DNA from: Burkholderia glumae LMG 2196 = ATCC 33617
Lineage (GTDB): Bacteria > Pseudomonadota > Gammaproteobacteria > Burkholderiales > Burkholderiaceae
Length of the DNA stretch: 64,000 nt
Assembly (NCBI RefSeq): GCF_000960995.1
Contig: NZ_CP009435.1
Span: 2,232,001 to 2,296,000 of the forward strand
Direction of reading: 5' to 3'
Of the stretch, positions 57,228-64,000 are shown in pieces (position 1 is the first letter of the stretch; each line of letters begins with the position of its first letter). Position numbers and translations under genes: made by a program. The notes beneath the pieces were generated by a model that saw only the letters and a program-made list of their open reading frames with translations, did not search any database and was not told the DNA's origin.

Positions 57228-57671
57228 TCACGGGGTGCAGACGATCGCCGTGAGGAACGGAAACGCTTCCCGGACCGTCGCGTTGCTGCCCGTCGCGCGC
57301 ACCTTTTCCTCCACCGAGCGCTTGCTGCCGCGCACCACCACGCCATAGCCCCACTTGCCGATGGGTTTGCCGTCGCCGTGCTGGAACAGCGGATCGTTCT
57401 CCTGGTAGCCGACCACCACGAACACCGGGAAGCCGTAGGCACTGAGCGGATGCGCGGTGCGGAACGCGTTCATCGAATTCGATTCGACGCGCATCGGTTT
57501 CGGCTGCAGGTCGCCCGCCTCGGCAAGCGGCGCGACGAAGTCATGGCCGTTCGACGAGCAATCGAGCGCGGCGTCGAGCGGCTTGGGCTCGACGGCGAAG
57601 GCGGAGGCGGCCGGCAGGGCGGTCAGTAAGGCGCAGGCCAACCCGGCCGCGGTGCGAAGATAGGCTTTCAT
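57228..57671 (-). CDS. Exported protein of unknown function
   Basis: A 147-residue protein with a clear signal peptide (about residues 1-26, ending ASAFA). The mature part has CSSNGHDFVAPLAEA, FPVFVVVGYQENDPLF and a final IVCTP; two cysteines could form a disulfide. I do not recognise the family. The start at 57671 puts the signal sequence first; an earlier ATG 27 bases upstream is possible. It converges on ppx and stands alone. Confidence 0.6.
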   Translation of the reverse strand: MKAYLRTAAGLACALLTALPAASAFAVEPKPLDAALDCSSNGHDFVAPLAEAGDLQPKPMRVESNSMNAFRTAHPLSAYGFPVFVVVGYQENDPLFQHGDGKPIGKWGYGVVVRGSKRSVEEKVRATGSNATVREAFPFLTAIVCTP

Positions 57672-57838
57672 GCGGCGATGATCGGTGAATGTCATGGGTT
57701 CCGGGAGGCGTCGTGCCGCGCGGGCAACGCCCGGGCTCGCCTCTCGCGGCCCGGGTGCCGCAACCTGTGGCCGGCTCGGCCTTTCCACCGATCATAACGA
57801 AAACGCGGCGGCGCTGCAGCGTCCGCCGCCGCGCTCCC

Positions 57839-58240
57839 TCACTGCTGCCGCTGCAGGTACTGCCGGACCTCCTGCATCGTCACGCGGCCGCTGTGCGCGG
57901 TATCGATCTGGTCGAAGTGCTGCGCGATGAACGGCAGCCCGTTGGCCTGTGCCTGGGCCTTCGTGATCGACTGGTTTCCGGCGAGCGCGCTGTTGGTGGC
58001 GAGGCTCGAGGCGAGCCGCGACTGCGCCTGCTGCGAGAGGTCGCTGCCGGTGGTGGCCGCGGCGGGCGCGGCGAGCGGCTGACGCGGGAAGAACGGCCCG
58101 TCCACGCCGCCCTTGAGCGGCACCGGCGTGGAGACGGCCTGCGGCGCGGCCGCGAAGGCCGGCGCGGCCGGCAGCAGGGGCAGCGCGAGCGACAGGAGGA
58201 GCGCGGCGAGGCGCGAGGTCGATGATGGCGATTGGATCAT
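57839..58240 (-). CDS. Exported protein with an EF-hand-like C-terminus
   Basis: A 133-residue secreted protein. The signal peptide (about 1-31) ends PAFAAA. The C-terminal FDQIDTAHSGRVTMQEVRQY is an EF-hand-like loop: Asp at position 1, Ser at 5, Gly at 6, Val at 8 and Glu at 12 are kept, but positions 3 (Ala) and 4 (His) are degenerate, so calcium binding is doubtful. It lies just downstream of the S10 peptidase gene and may share its transcript. Confidence 0.6.
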   Translation of the reverse strand: MIQSPSSTSRLAALLLSLALPLLPAAPAFAAAPQAVSTPVPLKGGVDGPFFPRQPLAAPAAATTGSDLSQQAQSRLASSLATNSALAGNQSITKAQAQANGLPFIAQHFDQIDTAHSGRVTMQEVRQYLQRQQ

Positions 58241-58305
58241 GGCTTGACTCGTGTTGGGTTCGCGAACGCGGGCCGCCCGCAGGCGGCGCCGCGCGTTCCA
58301 GGGGG

Positions 58306-60081
58306 TCAACGGGCGGCGATTGCCGCGGCCTTCAGCGTCGGCGTACCGGCCGGGCTCTCGTCAGACCAAGGCGCCGGCAGCTGCGCGAGCGACAGCGCGT
58401 TGGGGATCGACTGGTTCTTGAAGAACGAGACCAGATCCGAGCGCAGCTGCGGGCGCGCGACGTCGTCCAGATAGATCATGTGGCCGCCCTGGTAGAACGT
58501 CATCTGCAGGTTCACCTGCAGGCCCGGCACCGTCTGCAGCCGCGCGAGCTGGTTCTCGGTCAGGAAGAACGGCGTGGCGAGATCGTGATAGCCGTTCGCC
58601 GACAGCACCTTCAGCTTCGGGTTCAGGCGCAGCGCGGCGAGCAGATCCGGAATCGTGTCCGGCACCACCTGCCCCGCGTGGCTGAAGTCCCACGCGCTGA
58701 TGATGCTGTCGTTGAGCGTGGCGTAGGTCGCGTTCGGCGCCGAGTAGCCGAGCTCGTTGGGCAGCTGGGTGGCCAGCGTGTTGGTGAACGGCTGCGTGAT
58801 CAGGATGTCCGACGGATCGGAATCCTGGGCGAGTCGCGGATCGCTGTTCGGCAGGATCACGCGCCCGTCATAGCGGCCGATGGTCGAGCCGGGCACGAGC
58901 GAGGTGCCGTAGTAGTCGTTGCCGAAGTAGGCGCTCAGCGAGGCCATCGACATGTTGGTCTGGGTCGACCAGTTCGAGATCGTCGTGTTGTCCGGGAACG
59001 TCGGGTTAGGCACCAGCGGCGAGCCGGCGAAGAAGAAGGTCGGTGCGTACTGCGCCAGCTGCGAGTACTGCGCGGTCACGAAGTTCTGGATCTGCAGCGC
59101 GAAGGTGCCGAGGTTGGTCGGAGCGGGCGACACCTGGTTGAAGTAGGCGGCCACCTGCGCGTAACCGAGGAAGTAGCCGATCATGCCGTCGGTCGCGTAT
59201 TTCAGCTCGAGCGCGTTGCTGCTCGAGTCGCCGTTGGTGATCGCATAGGTCTCGCCGGGGTCCGCGAAGTAGTTGAGGATCGACGACTGCAGCACGATCC
59301 CGGTCAGGTTCACGCCCGCCGATTCGAGCGACAGCGCGAGCATGTTGGTGCGCGGCGTGCCATACGATTCGCCGTAGAGGTAGAGCGGCGAGTTCGAGCG
59401 GCCGTTCACCGTCACGTAGCGGCGGATGAAGTCGCGCATCACGCGCACGTCGGAATCGGCGCCCCAGAACGTCTTGTTGGTGTTCGGCGCGATCGCCTCG
59501 GAGAAGCCGGTGCCGGGCGGATCGATGAACACCATGTCGGTGGAGCCGATCAGGCTCTCGTCGTTGCTCACGAGCGGGAAGTTCGGCCAGTTCGTCAGCA
59601 GCGGGTCGGGCGTGGCCACGCGCGTCGGCGCGAACGAGCCGAGCCGCAGCCAGACCGACGACGAGCCGGGCCCGCCGTTGTAGAAGAAGGTGACGGGGCG
59701 CGGCGTGCCATCCTGGCTCGGCGCGGTGTAGGCGACGTAGGACATGGTCGCCTCCGGCGTGCCGTTCGGATCGGTCGCGATCAGGTGGCCGGTGGTGGAG
59801 GTGTAGTTGACGGTGGTGCTGCCGCTTTTCCACTGACGGTGCATGACGGCCGCCGATTCGGTGGCCTGCGAGGCTGTCAGGCTCGCGCCGGCGCTCGTGG
59901 AGTAGGCGGTCGTGTCGGTGAGCGGACGGTTGGACAGCGAAGCGAGCGATACCGTGTTGGTATCCGATCCGTCTCCGCCGCAGGCGCTCAATGTCAGCGC
60001 CGACAACGACAGCACGACCCCTCCGATTTGCCGGATCGCGCGGCGCGATCCGAAACCCAGACCCGGTGTTTTTGCTTTCAT
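58306..60081 (-). CDS. S10-family serine carboxypeptidase lipoprotein
   Basis: A 591-residue peptidase homolog. The N-terminus is a lipoprotein signal with LSAC (Cys34). The S10 core is present: FFYNGGPGSSSVWLRLGSF (oxyanion region), Ser239 in YLYGESYGTPR, Asp500 in ANGYHDLATPF and His534 in QGGHMIYLD. It should cut C-terminal residues in the periplasm or at the cell surface. Plant- and fungus-like S10 enzymes work at acidic pH. AAGGAAAAGGAAT precedes the ATG. Confidence 0.88.
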   Translation of the reverse strand: MKAKTPGLGFGSRRAIRQIGGVVLSLSALTLSACGGDGSDTNTVSLASLSNRPLTDTTAYSTSAGASLTASQATESAAVMHRQWKSGSTTVNYTSTTGHLIATDPNGTPEATMSYVAYTAPSQDGTPRPVTFFYNGGPGSSSVWLRLGSFAPTRVATPDPLLTNWPNFPLVSNDESLIGSTDMVFIDPPGTGFSEAIAPNTNKTFWGADSDVRVMRDFIRRYVTVNGRSNSPLYLYGESYGTPRTNMLALSLESAGVNLTGIVLQSSILNYFADPGETYAITNGDSSSNALELKYATDGMIGYFLGYAQVAAYFNQVSPAPTNLGTFALQIQNFVTAQYSQLAQYAPTFFFAGSPLVPNPTFPDNTTISNWSTQTNMSMASLSAYFGNDYYGTSLVPGSTIGRYDGRVILPNSDPRLAQDSDPSDILITQPFTNTLATQLPNELGYSAPNATYATLNDSIISAWDFSHAGQVVPDTIPDLLAALRLNPKLKVLSANGYHDLATPFFLTENQLARLQTVPGLQVNLQMTFYQGGHMIYLDDVARPQLRSDLVSFFKNQSIPNALSLAQLPAPWSDESPAGTPTLKAAAIAAR

Positions 60082-60520
60082 TGGTATTCCTTTTCCTTTC
60101 GATTTATTTAAATCAATCAGAACGGCAATGCAATCCGGCGCGGTGAATCCAGATTGCTCTCATTTATTTATTGAATTGCTTATCGAAACGACTCGCGTGG
60201 GCCGCAAAGCAGCGTAAGAATGAAAAACGCCGCCGTCAATCGGAAATTAAAAAAATCGAGTGGAGGCTGGCCAGGCGGCCGTGCTGCGGCGCGGCAGGGC
60301 TGGCCGGGCGGCCTTGCCGTGCGGATCGAAGGTCGTGACGGGCGCCGGCGCCGCGGCGCTGCCCGATTAAATCATTGATTGTCGATTGGTGAATGCCGGC
60401 CGCCGGCCGGCCACCGCTTAGTTGGCCTGATCGATTGCTTTAGCCGCCCCATTGCCGATTTCCGGATAATCCGCGCGTGCCGCGCAACGGTGGCCAAGCG
60501 GGAATGGCGGCTGCCGCCCC
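60082..60520. other. Gene-free stretch with AT-rich part
   Basis: About 440 bp. Bases 60085-60255 are AT-rich compared with the genome and serve as the leader and promoter of the S10 peptidase gene; a TTGACG hexamer on the minus strand at 60239-60234 has no good -10 partner. The remainder shows no gene. Confidence 0.4.
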
Positions 60521-61219
60521 TCAGCGCGCCGGATGGTCGGCCGCGAGCCGCGCGGCCGCCTGCGCGACCCGTGCCTCGCGTGCCGCGATGATCGGCGCGT
60601 AGCGGGCCCGCTCGGCATCGACCACTGCGCACGGCGCCGTCGCGGGGCAGCCCGCACCGAACGGTGGCGCGGGCGCGTATTCGATCGCCAGCTGCGCGGC
60701 CTGCGCGACGGCCTCGCCGTGCAGCTCGCGGGCGATGGTCAGCGCGAAGTCGATGCCGGCCGTGACCCCGCCGCCCGTGACGAGCCGTCCGTCGCGCACC
60801 ACGCGCTCCTGCACCGGCATGGCGCCGAACGCCGCGAGCAGCGGCAGCGAGGCCCAATGGGTGGTCGCGCGGCGGCCACGCAGCAGGCCTGCGGCGCCGA
60901 GTACCAGCGCGCCGGTGCAGACCGAACCGAGGTAGCGCGCCGAGGCGGCCGCTCGCCGCACGAACGCGAGCGTCGCGTCGTCGAGCAGCAGTTCGTCGAC
61001 GCCGGAGCCGCCTGGCACGCACAGCACGTCGACGTCGGGGCAGGCGTCGAAATCGGTGTCGGGCGTCATCACCAGGCCGTGGGCGGCGGCGAGCGGCGCG
61101 GTGCTTTTCGCGACGCGGTGGAGCGTGGTGTCGGGCAGTGCCGCGAATACGTCGTGCGGGCCGACGAGGTCGAGGGCCTGGACGCCGGGAAACATCAGGA
61201 GTGCGATTCGACAGGGCAT
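60521..61219 (-). CDS. DJ-1/PfpI family protein
   Basis: A 232-residue DJ-1/PfpI-fold protein. The nucleophile elbow is SVCTGALVLGAAGLL with Cys101, the core is VLCVPGGSGVDELL, and TTHWASLP follows. This pattern is that of isonitrile hydratase-like members, but it is also the N-terminal domain of GlxA-type regulators; this gene lacks the AraC domain, which sits in the neighbour at 61726. Substrate unknown. Confidence 0.82.
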   Translation of the reverse strand: MPCRIALLMFPGVQALDLVGPHDVFAALPDTTLHRVAKSTAPLAAAHGLVMTPDTDFDACPDVDVLCVPGGSGVDELLLDDATLAFVRRAAASARYLGSVCTGALVLGAAGLLRGRRATTHWASLPLLAAFGAMPVQERVVRDGRLVTGGGVTAGIDFALTIARELHGEAVAQAAQLAIEYAPAPPFGAGCPATAPCAVVDAERARYAPIIAAREARVAQAAARLAADHPAR

Positions 61220-61287
61220 GACGGGGCTCGGGGTGATGGCGGGGGCGGGTGCCTTCGCGGTGGGGGCGGGCGGGGCGGCTCAGCGGC

Positions 61288-61584
61288 TCATTCGGCACGG
61301 CGCTCGTCGGCGCCAGCCGCGCAGCGGGCCGCGAACGCCGCGTGCGCGATCGGGTCCACCGGACGATGGATCGCCTGCGTCGCGGGCGGATGGCGGCCCA
61401 GGCGCTGCGCGGGGCGAATCGGCCGCGGCGCGAAGCCGCCGCCGCAGTTGGGGCAGACGTGGTACAGCACCTGCTCGACGCAGGCGGCGCAGAACGTGCA
61501 TTCGTAGCTGCAGATGCGCGCCTGCGGCGCCTCGGGCGGCAGCGGTGTCGCGCAGTGTTCGCAGATCGGGCGTAGTTCCAGCAT
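61288..61584 (-). CDS. DUF1272-like zinc-binding protein
   Basis: A 98-residue protein rich in cysteine pairs: C8 and C11 (ICEHC), C25 and C29, C32 and C35 (CSYECTFCAACV), and C44 and C47 (CPNCGGGF), arranged for two zinc sites. The N-terminal LELRPICEHCATPLP matches DUF1272. It lies between the PfpI gene and the divergent GlxA-type regulator. Confidence 0.82.
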   Translation of the reverse strand: MLELRPICEHCATPLPPEAPQARICSYECTFCAACVEQVLYHVCPNCGGGFAPRPIRPAQRLGRHPPATQAIHRPVDPIAHAAFAARCAAGADERRAE

Positions 61585-61725
61585 GGGTGGCTCCCAGGGG
61601 CAGTGCGCTCACCGCACTGGTGATTTCATGCCATCGTAGTTTGCGATGTGATCGGCGACAATGCCGATTCCGGACAGGAATGGAAAAATTCCTGCCAACA
61701 CCGCAAGCCATCGCCAGGAGCCCGC

Positions 61726-62724
61726 ATGCCGCCTCTGTCCTCCCCGTCCAGGCCCACCGCGCGGCCGCCCAAACGCGTCTGGCTGGTGCTGCCGCCGCGC
61801 GTGCACATGCTCGATCTGGGCGGCCCGCTGCAGCTGATTGCCTCGCTCGCGCCGCTCGGCATCGCCCGCGTGGCGGCCTGCTGCGTGGCCGCCTCGGAGA
61901 CGCTGACGAGCTTCCAGGGCGTGGCGATGGCGGGCCTCGCACCGTTGCCGGCGCGCGTGACGGCGGGCGACTGGGTGATGGTGATCGGTTCGCGCTACGA
62001 CTTCCGCGTGCCGCTGTCGGCCGAGCACGAGGCCATCGCGGCCTGGCTCGCCCGCGTGGCGGCGCCGCTGCGCGAGCGGATCGTGATCGCCAGCGTCTGC
62101 ACCGGCGCGTATCTGCTCGGCGCGGCGGGGCTGCTCGACGGCCGCGACTGCACCACTCATCACAGTCATCTGGCGCGTCTGCAGCGGCGCCATCCCGCAG
62201 CGCGCGTGCTGGCCAACCGGCTGCTGGTCGACGAAGGCATGCTCGTCACCTCGGCCGGCGTATTGGCCGGCGTCGATCTCGCCCTGCATCTGATCGCGAG
62301 ACACTTCGGCGCGGCCGCGGCGATCGCCGTGGCGCGCGAGAACGTGGTGCCGTTTCGCCGGATGAGCGGCGATCCGGCGCTCGACGCACAGTTGCGCTAC
62401 CGCGATCACGACCAGGACGTGATTCACGCGGTGCAGGACTTCCTCGTGGCCGAGCCCGGCTGCGCGCTGCCGTATCCGCAGCTGGCCGCACGCTTCGCGC
62501 TCAGCTACCGGCATCTCGCGCGGCGCTTTCGCGACGCCTGCGGGATCACGCTGAAGGCCTACCACCAGCAGTTGCGCATCGCCCGCGCGCGGCAGTTGCT
62601 GCGCGAGGGCGATGCCAGCATCGAGCGGATCGCCGAGGCTTGCGGCTTCGCGAGCGTGCAGGCGTTTCGCGCGGCATGGCGGCAGGTGGAGCCGCTATCG
62701 CCGAGCGCCTGGCGCGCCGCATGA
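61726..62724 (+). CDS. GlxA-type AraC-family transcriptional regulator
   Basis: A 332-residue regulator with an N-terminal DJ-1/PfpI sensor domain (about 20-195; IASVCTGAYLLGAAGLL and TTHHSHL) and a C-terminal AraC HTH domain (about 230-330; ARFALSYRHLARRFRDACG, then IERIAEACGFASVQAFRAAW). CAGGAGC precedes ATG 61726. It is divergent from the DUF1272 and PfpI genes, which it may control. Confidence 0.88.
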   Translation: MPPLSSPSRPTARPPKRVWLVLPPRVHMLDLGGPLQLIASLAPLGIARVAACCVAASETLTSFQGVAMAGLAPLPARVTAGDWVMVIGSRYDFRVPLSAEHEAIAAWLARVAAPLRERIVIASVCTGAYLLGAAGLLDGRDCTTHHSHLARLQRRHPAARVLANRLLVDEGMLVTSAGVLAGVDLALHLIARHFGAAAAIAVARENVVPFRRMSGDPALDAQLRYRDHDQDVIHAVQDFLVAEPGCALPYPQLAARFALSYRHLARRFRDACGITLKAYHQQLRIARARQLLREGDASIERIAEACGFASVQAFRAAWRQVEPLSPSAWRAA

Positions 62725-62755
62725 TGCACGGCGCTGCGCCAGTGCCCGCGGGCCG

Positions 62756-63079
62756 TCAGTGGCTGCGCTGCAGCCGTTGCAGATAGTGTTCGCAGCGCGC
62801 CCGCAGCGCTTCCATCTGCGGCGAACCTTCGCCGGCGAGCAGCCCGTCGGCCAGGCTCGCGCCGCCGCCCGAGGTCGCGACGTCGTAGATCTCGCAGGCG
62901 AGACCGCGCGCGGCCATCGCGATCCGGATGCGGTCGAGCCAGTCGCACTCGACGCGATGGCCGGCCAGCCAGCTATGGGTGGTGGCGACGACGCGTTCGG
63001 GCGGCATCCAGCGTCCGTTCTGGATGCGCGCCACCAACTGACCCGTCACCAGGTAACGAAGCAGGTCGACTTGTGTCAC
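62756..63079 (-). CDS. Hypothetical protein, 107 residues
   Basis: Family not recognised. A GTG start at 63079 is chosen because GGAGGT lies 7 bases upstream. The protein has an LLRYLVTGQLVARIQNGRW start and RIAMAARGLACEIYDVATS in the middle; no signal peptide or membrane helix. It converges on the GlxA-type regulator. Confidence 0.5.
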   Translation of the reverse strand: MTQVDLLRYLVTGQLVARIQNGRWMPPERVVATTHSWLAGHRVECDWLDRIRIAMAARGLACEIYDVATSGGGASLADGLLAGEGSPQMEALRARCEHYLQRLQRSH

Positions 63080-63215
63080 GGCGATACCTCCATGCGGAAA
63101 GCGGCCGGCACCGGCGCGGCCCGGTTTCCCGCAGCAGCAACGGCCGTGCCCGGCGGCGGGCGGGCGCGGCATGACGCTTGCTGATCCAGGGTTTCCATTC
63201 CCCACCGGAGGTCTC

Positions 63216-63476
63216 ATGCAATTCGATCCGACACGAGCGCTACGGCGCACCATGGCGATCAGCGCGCTGTGCGCGGGGCTGCTGGCCGCCGCCGGCTGCT
63301 CGAAGCAGAGCGAGGACACGGGCGCGGCCGGCACCCCGGGCGCCGCGTCGAGCCAGGCATCGCAGGCGGATGCGGCAAGCGGCGTAGCGCCGGCGCCGAT
63401 GGCGCCGCCGGCGGCCTCGCCGGACGCGTCCGCCGCGTCCGCCGCCTCGAGTGCCGCTCCCGCATCGGGCGGCTGA
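63216..63476 (+). CDS. Small lipoprotein with Ala/Ser/Pro-rich body
   Basis: An 86-residue predicted lipoprotein. The signal peptide ends in LLAAAGC (Cys28); behind it only a low-complexity Ala/Ser/Pro/Gly chain follows, likely a cell-wall spacer. CGGAGG precedes the ATG at 63216. Function unknown. Confidence 0.6.
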   Translation: MQFDPTRALRRTMAISALCAGLLAAAGCSKQSEDTGAAGTPGAASSQASQADAASGVAPAPMAPPAASPDASAASAASSAAPASGG

Positions 63477-63554
63477 GGCGAGCGCAAGCGATCACCGATG
63501 CGTTGATTTGTTCGCCGGCGCGGTGCGCGTCCGGCGCCACCTGACGGAGGCCGT

Positions 63555-63923
63555 ATGAGCAGCACCCTGAATCCCGACAACACGCCGCTCGAATCCGGCG
63601 TCGGCAGTTCCTCCGACGGCGATGCGCTCGGGCCGAGCGATTCGTCCGACAGCGGCAGTGACACGCGCGGCGCGAAGCGCCGCCCATTCGATATCGACGA
63701 TGAACTCGACGCGCATGCGCTCGAGCGCGGCGAGGCGGCCGGCGCGGCCGGCACCGATCGCGCCGGCACCGGCGAGCGCGCCTCGGCCGACGGCGATTCG
63801 ACGCTGACCGACAGCGCGGACATCGAGCCCGATCGCACCGAGTCGCTTGCCGACGAGGCCGACGCGCTCGAGGACGCCGAGGCGCAGGCGCGAGCCGATA
63901 CCGTGCGCGACCGGCAGCGCTGA
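63555..63923 (+). CDS. Acidic, low-complexity hypothetical protein
   Basis: A 122-residue protein rich in Asp, Glu, Ser and Ala (for example LGPSDSSDSGSD and DEADALEDAEAQ), with no recognised domain and probably disordered. GACGGAGG precedes the ATG. Window end follows 77 bases later, so operon partners are unknown. Confidence 0.5.
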   Translation: MSSTLNPDNTPLESGVGSSSDGDALGPSDSSDSGSDTRGAKRRPFDIDDELDAHALERGEAAGAAGTDRAGTGERASADGDSTLTDSADIEPDRTESLADEADALEDAEAQARADTVRDRQR

Positions 63924-64000
63924 GCCGGGAATTCTTTCAATCGCTTTGAAGTTTTGAGGACAACAAGGCAAGTGAACCGGGAGCGTGGCCGGCCCGGGGC

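Overview
The window is about 64 kb of GC-rich (roughly 68% by eye) chromosomal DNA, densely coded, with no rRNA, tRNA, CRISPR array, insertion sequence or prophage that I can see. The gene content and protein wording (carA-leuE-carB, greA, yhbY-rlmE-ftsH-folP-glmM, pstSCAB-phoU-phoBR, ppk/ppx, rnhA-dnaQ-gloB-mltD, GTP-type pckG, the malonate decarboxylase cluster) point to a betaproteobacterium, most likely Burkholderia (main chromosome). The genus is inferred from family knowledge, not from a search.

Layout. 1-10 kb: accessory and metabolic genes. These are the tail of an FAD oxidoreductase, an unrecognised gene under a near-consensus LexA (SOS) box, two flavin-reductase-type proteins, a NUDIX hydrolase, two HAD phosphatases, a DeoR regulator, a decayed aldo/keto reductase, an Ala/Pro-rich lipoprotein and a tandem pair of small heat-shock proteins. 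10.8-13.8 kb: pckG and a 3-hydroxyacyl-CoA dehydrogenase family gene. 14-21.4 kb: a divergent LysR regulator and the overlapping malonate decarboxylase operon mdcACDEGBH, without a transporter. 21.5-26.9 kb: a mixed set (degenerate PLD-like protein, alpha/beta hydrolase lacking its serine, GST, a 66-residue ORF with its own terminator, a ProP-type transporter, YnfA). 27-31.8 kb: dnaQ, rnhA, a yafS-like methyltransferase, gloB and mltD, the same neighbourhood as in E. coli. 31.9-45.7 kb: an MFS transporter, then carA-leuE-carB, greA, DUF4149, yhbY, rlmE, ftsH, folP, glmM. 46.3-57.2 kb: a phosphate island, with pstSCAB-phoU-phoBR behind an array of Pho-box repeats, convergent ppk with two Pho boxes of its own, and divergent ppx. 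57.2-64 kb: secreted and hypothetical proteins, an S10 serine carboxypeptidase lipoprotein, a DJ-1/PfpI protein, DUF1272, a GlxA-type AraC regulator and three small unrecognised genes.

How the genes work together. The mdc genes encode the malonyl/acetyl-ACP decarboxylase and the enzymes that make and load its prosthetic group. The phosphate island joins uptake (PstSCAB), signalling (PhoU, PhoR, PhoB) and polyphosphate turnover (Ppk, Ppx), and visible PhoB sites link both halves. carA/carB make carbamoyl phosphate, and greA to glmM is a conserved housekeeping block.

Main points for a second look: the SOS-controlled unknown gene at 822-1265; a promoter plus strong terminator just ahead of greA that resembles the E. 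coli GraL arrangement; the one-base frameshift pseudogene near 7.6 kb; paired Pho boxes in front of ppk; strong hairpins between pstS/pstC and between phoB/phoR; and divergent gloB/methyltransferase start codons only 18 bp apart.
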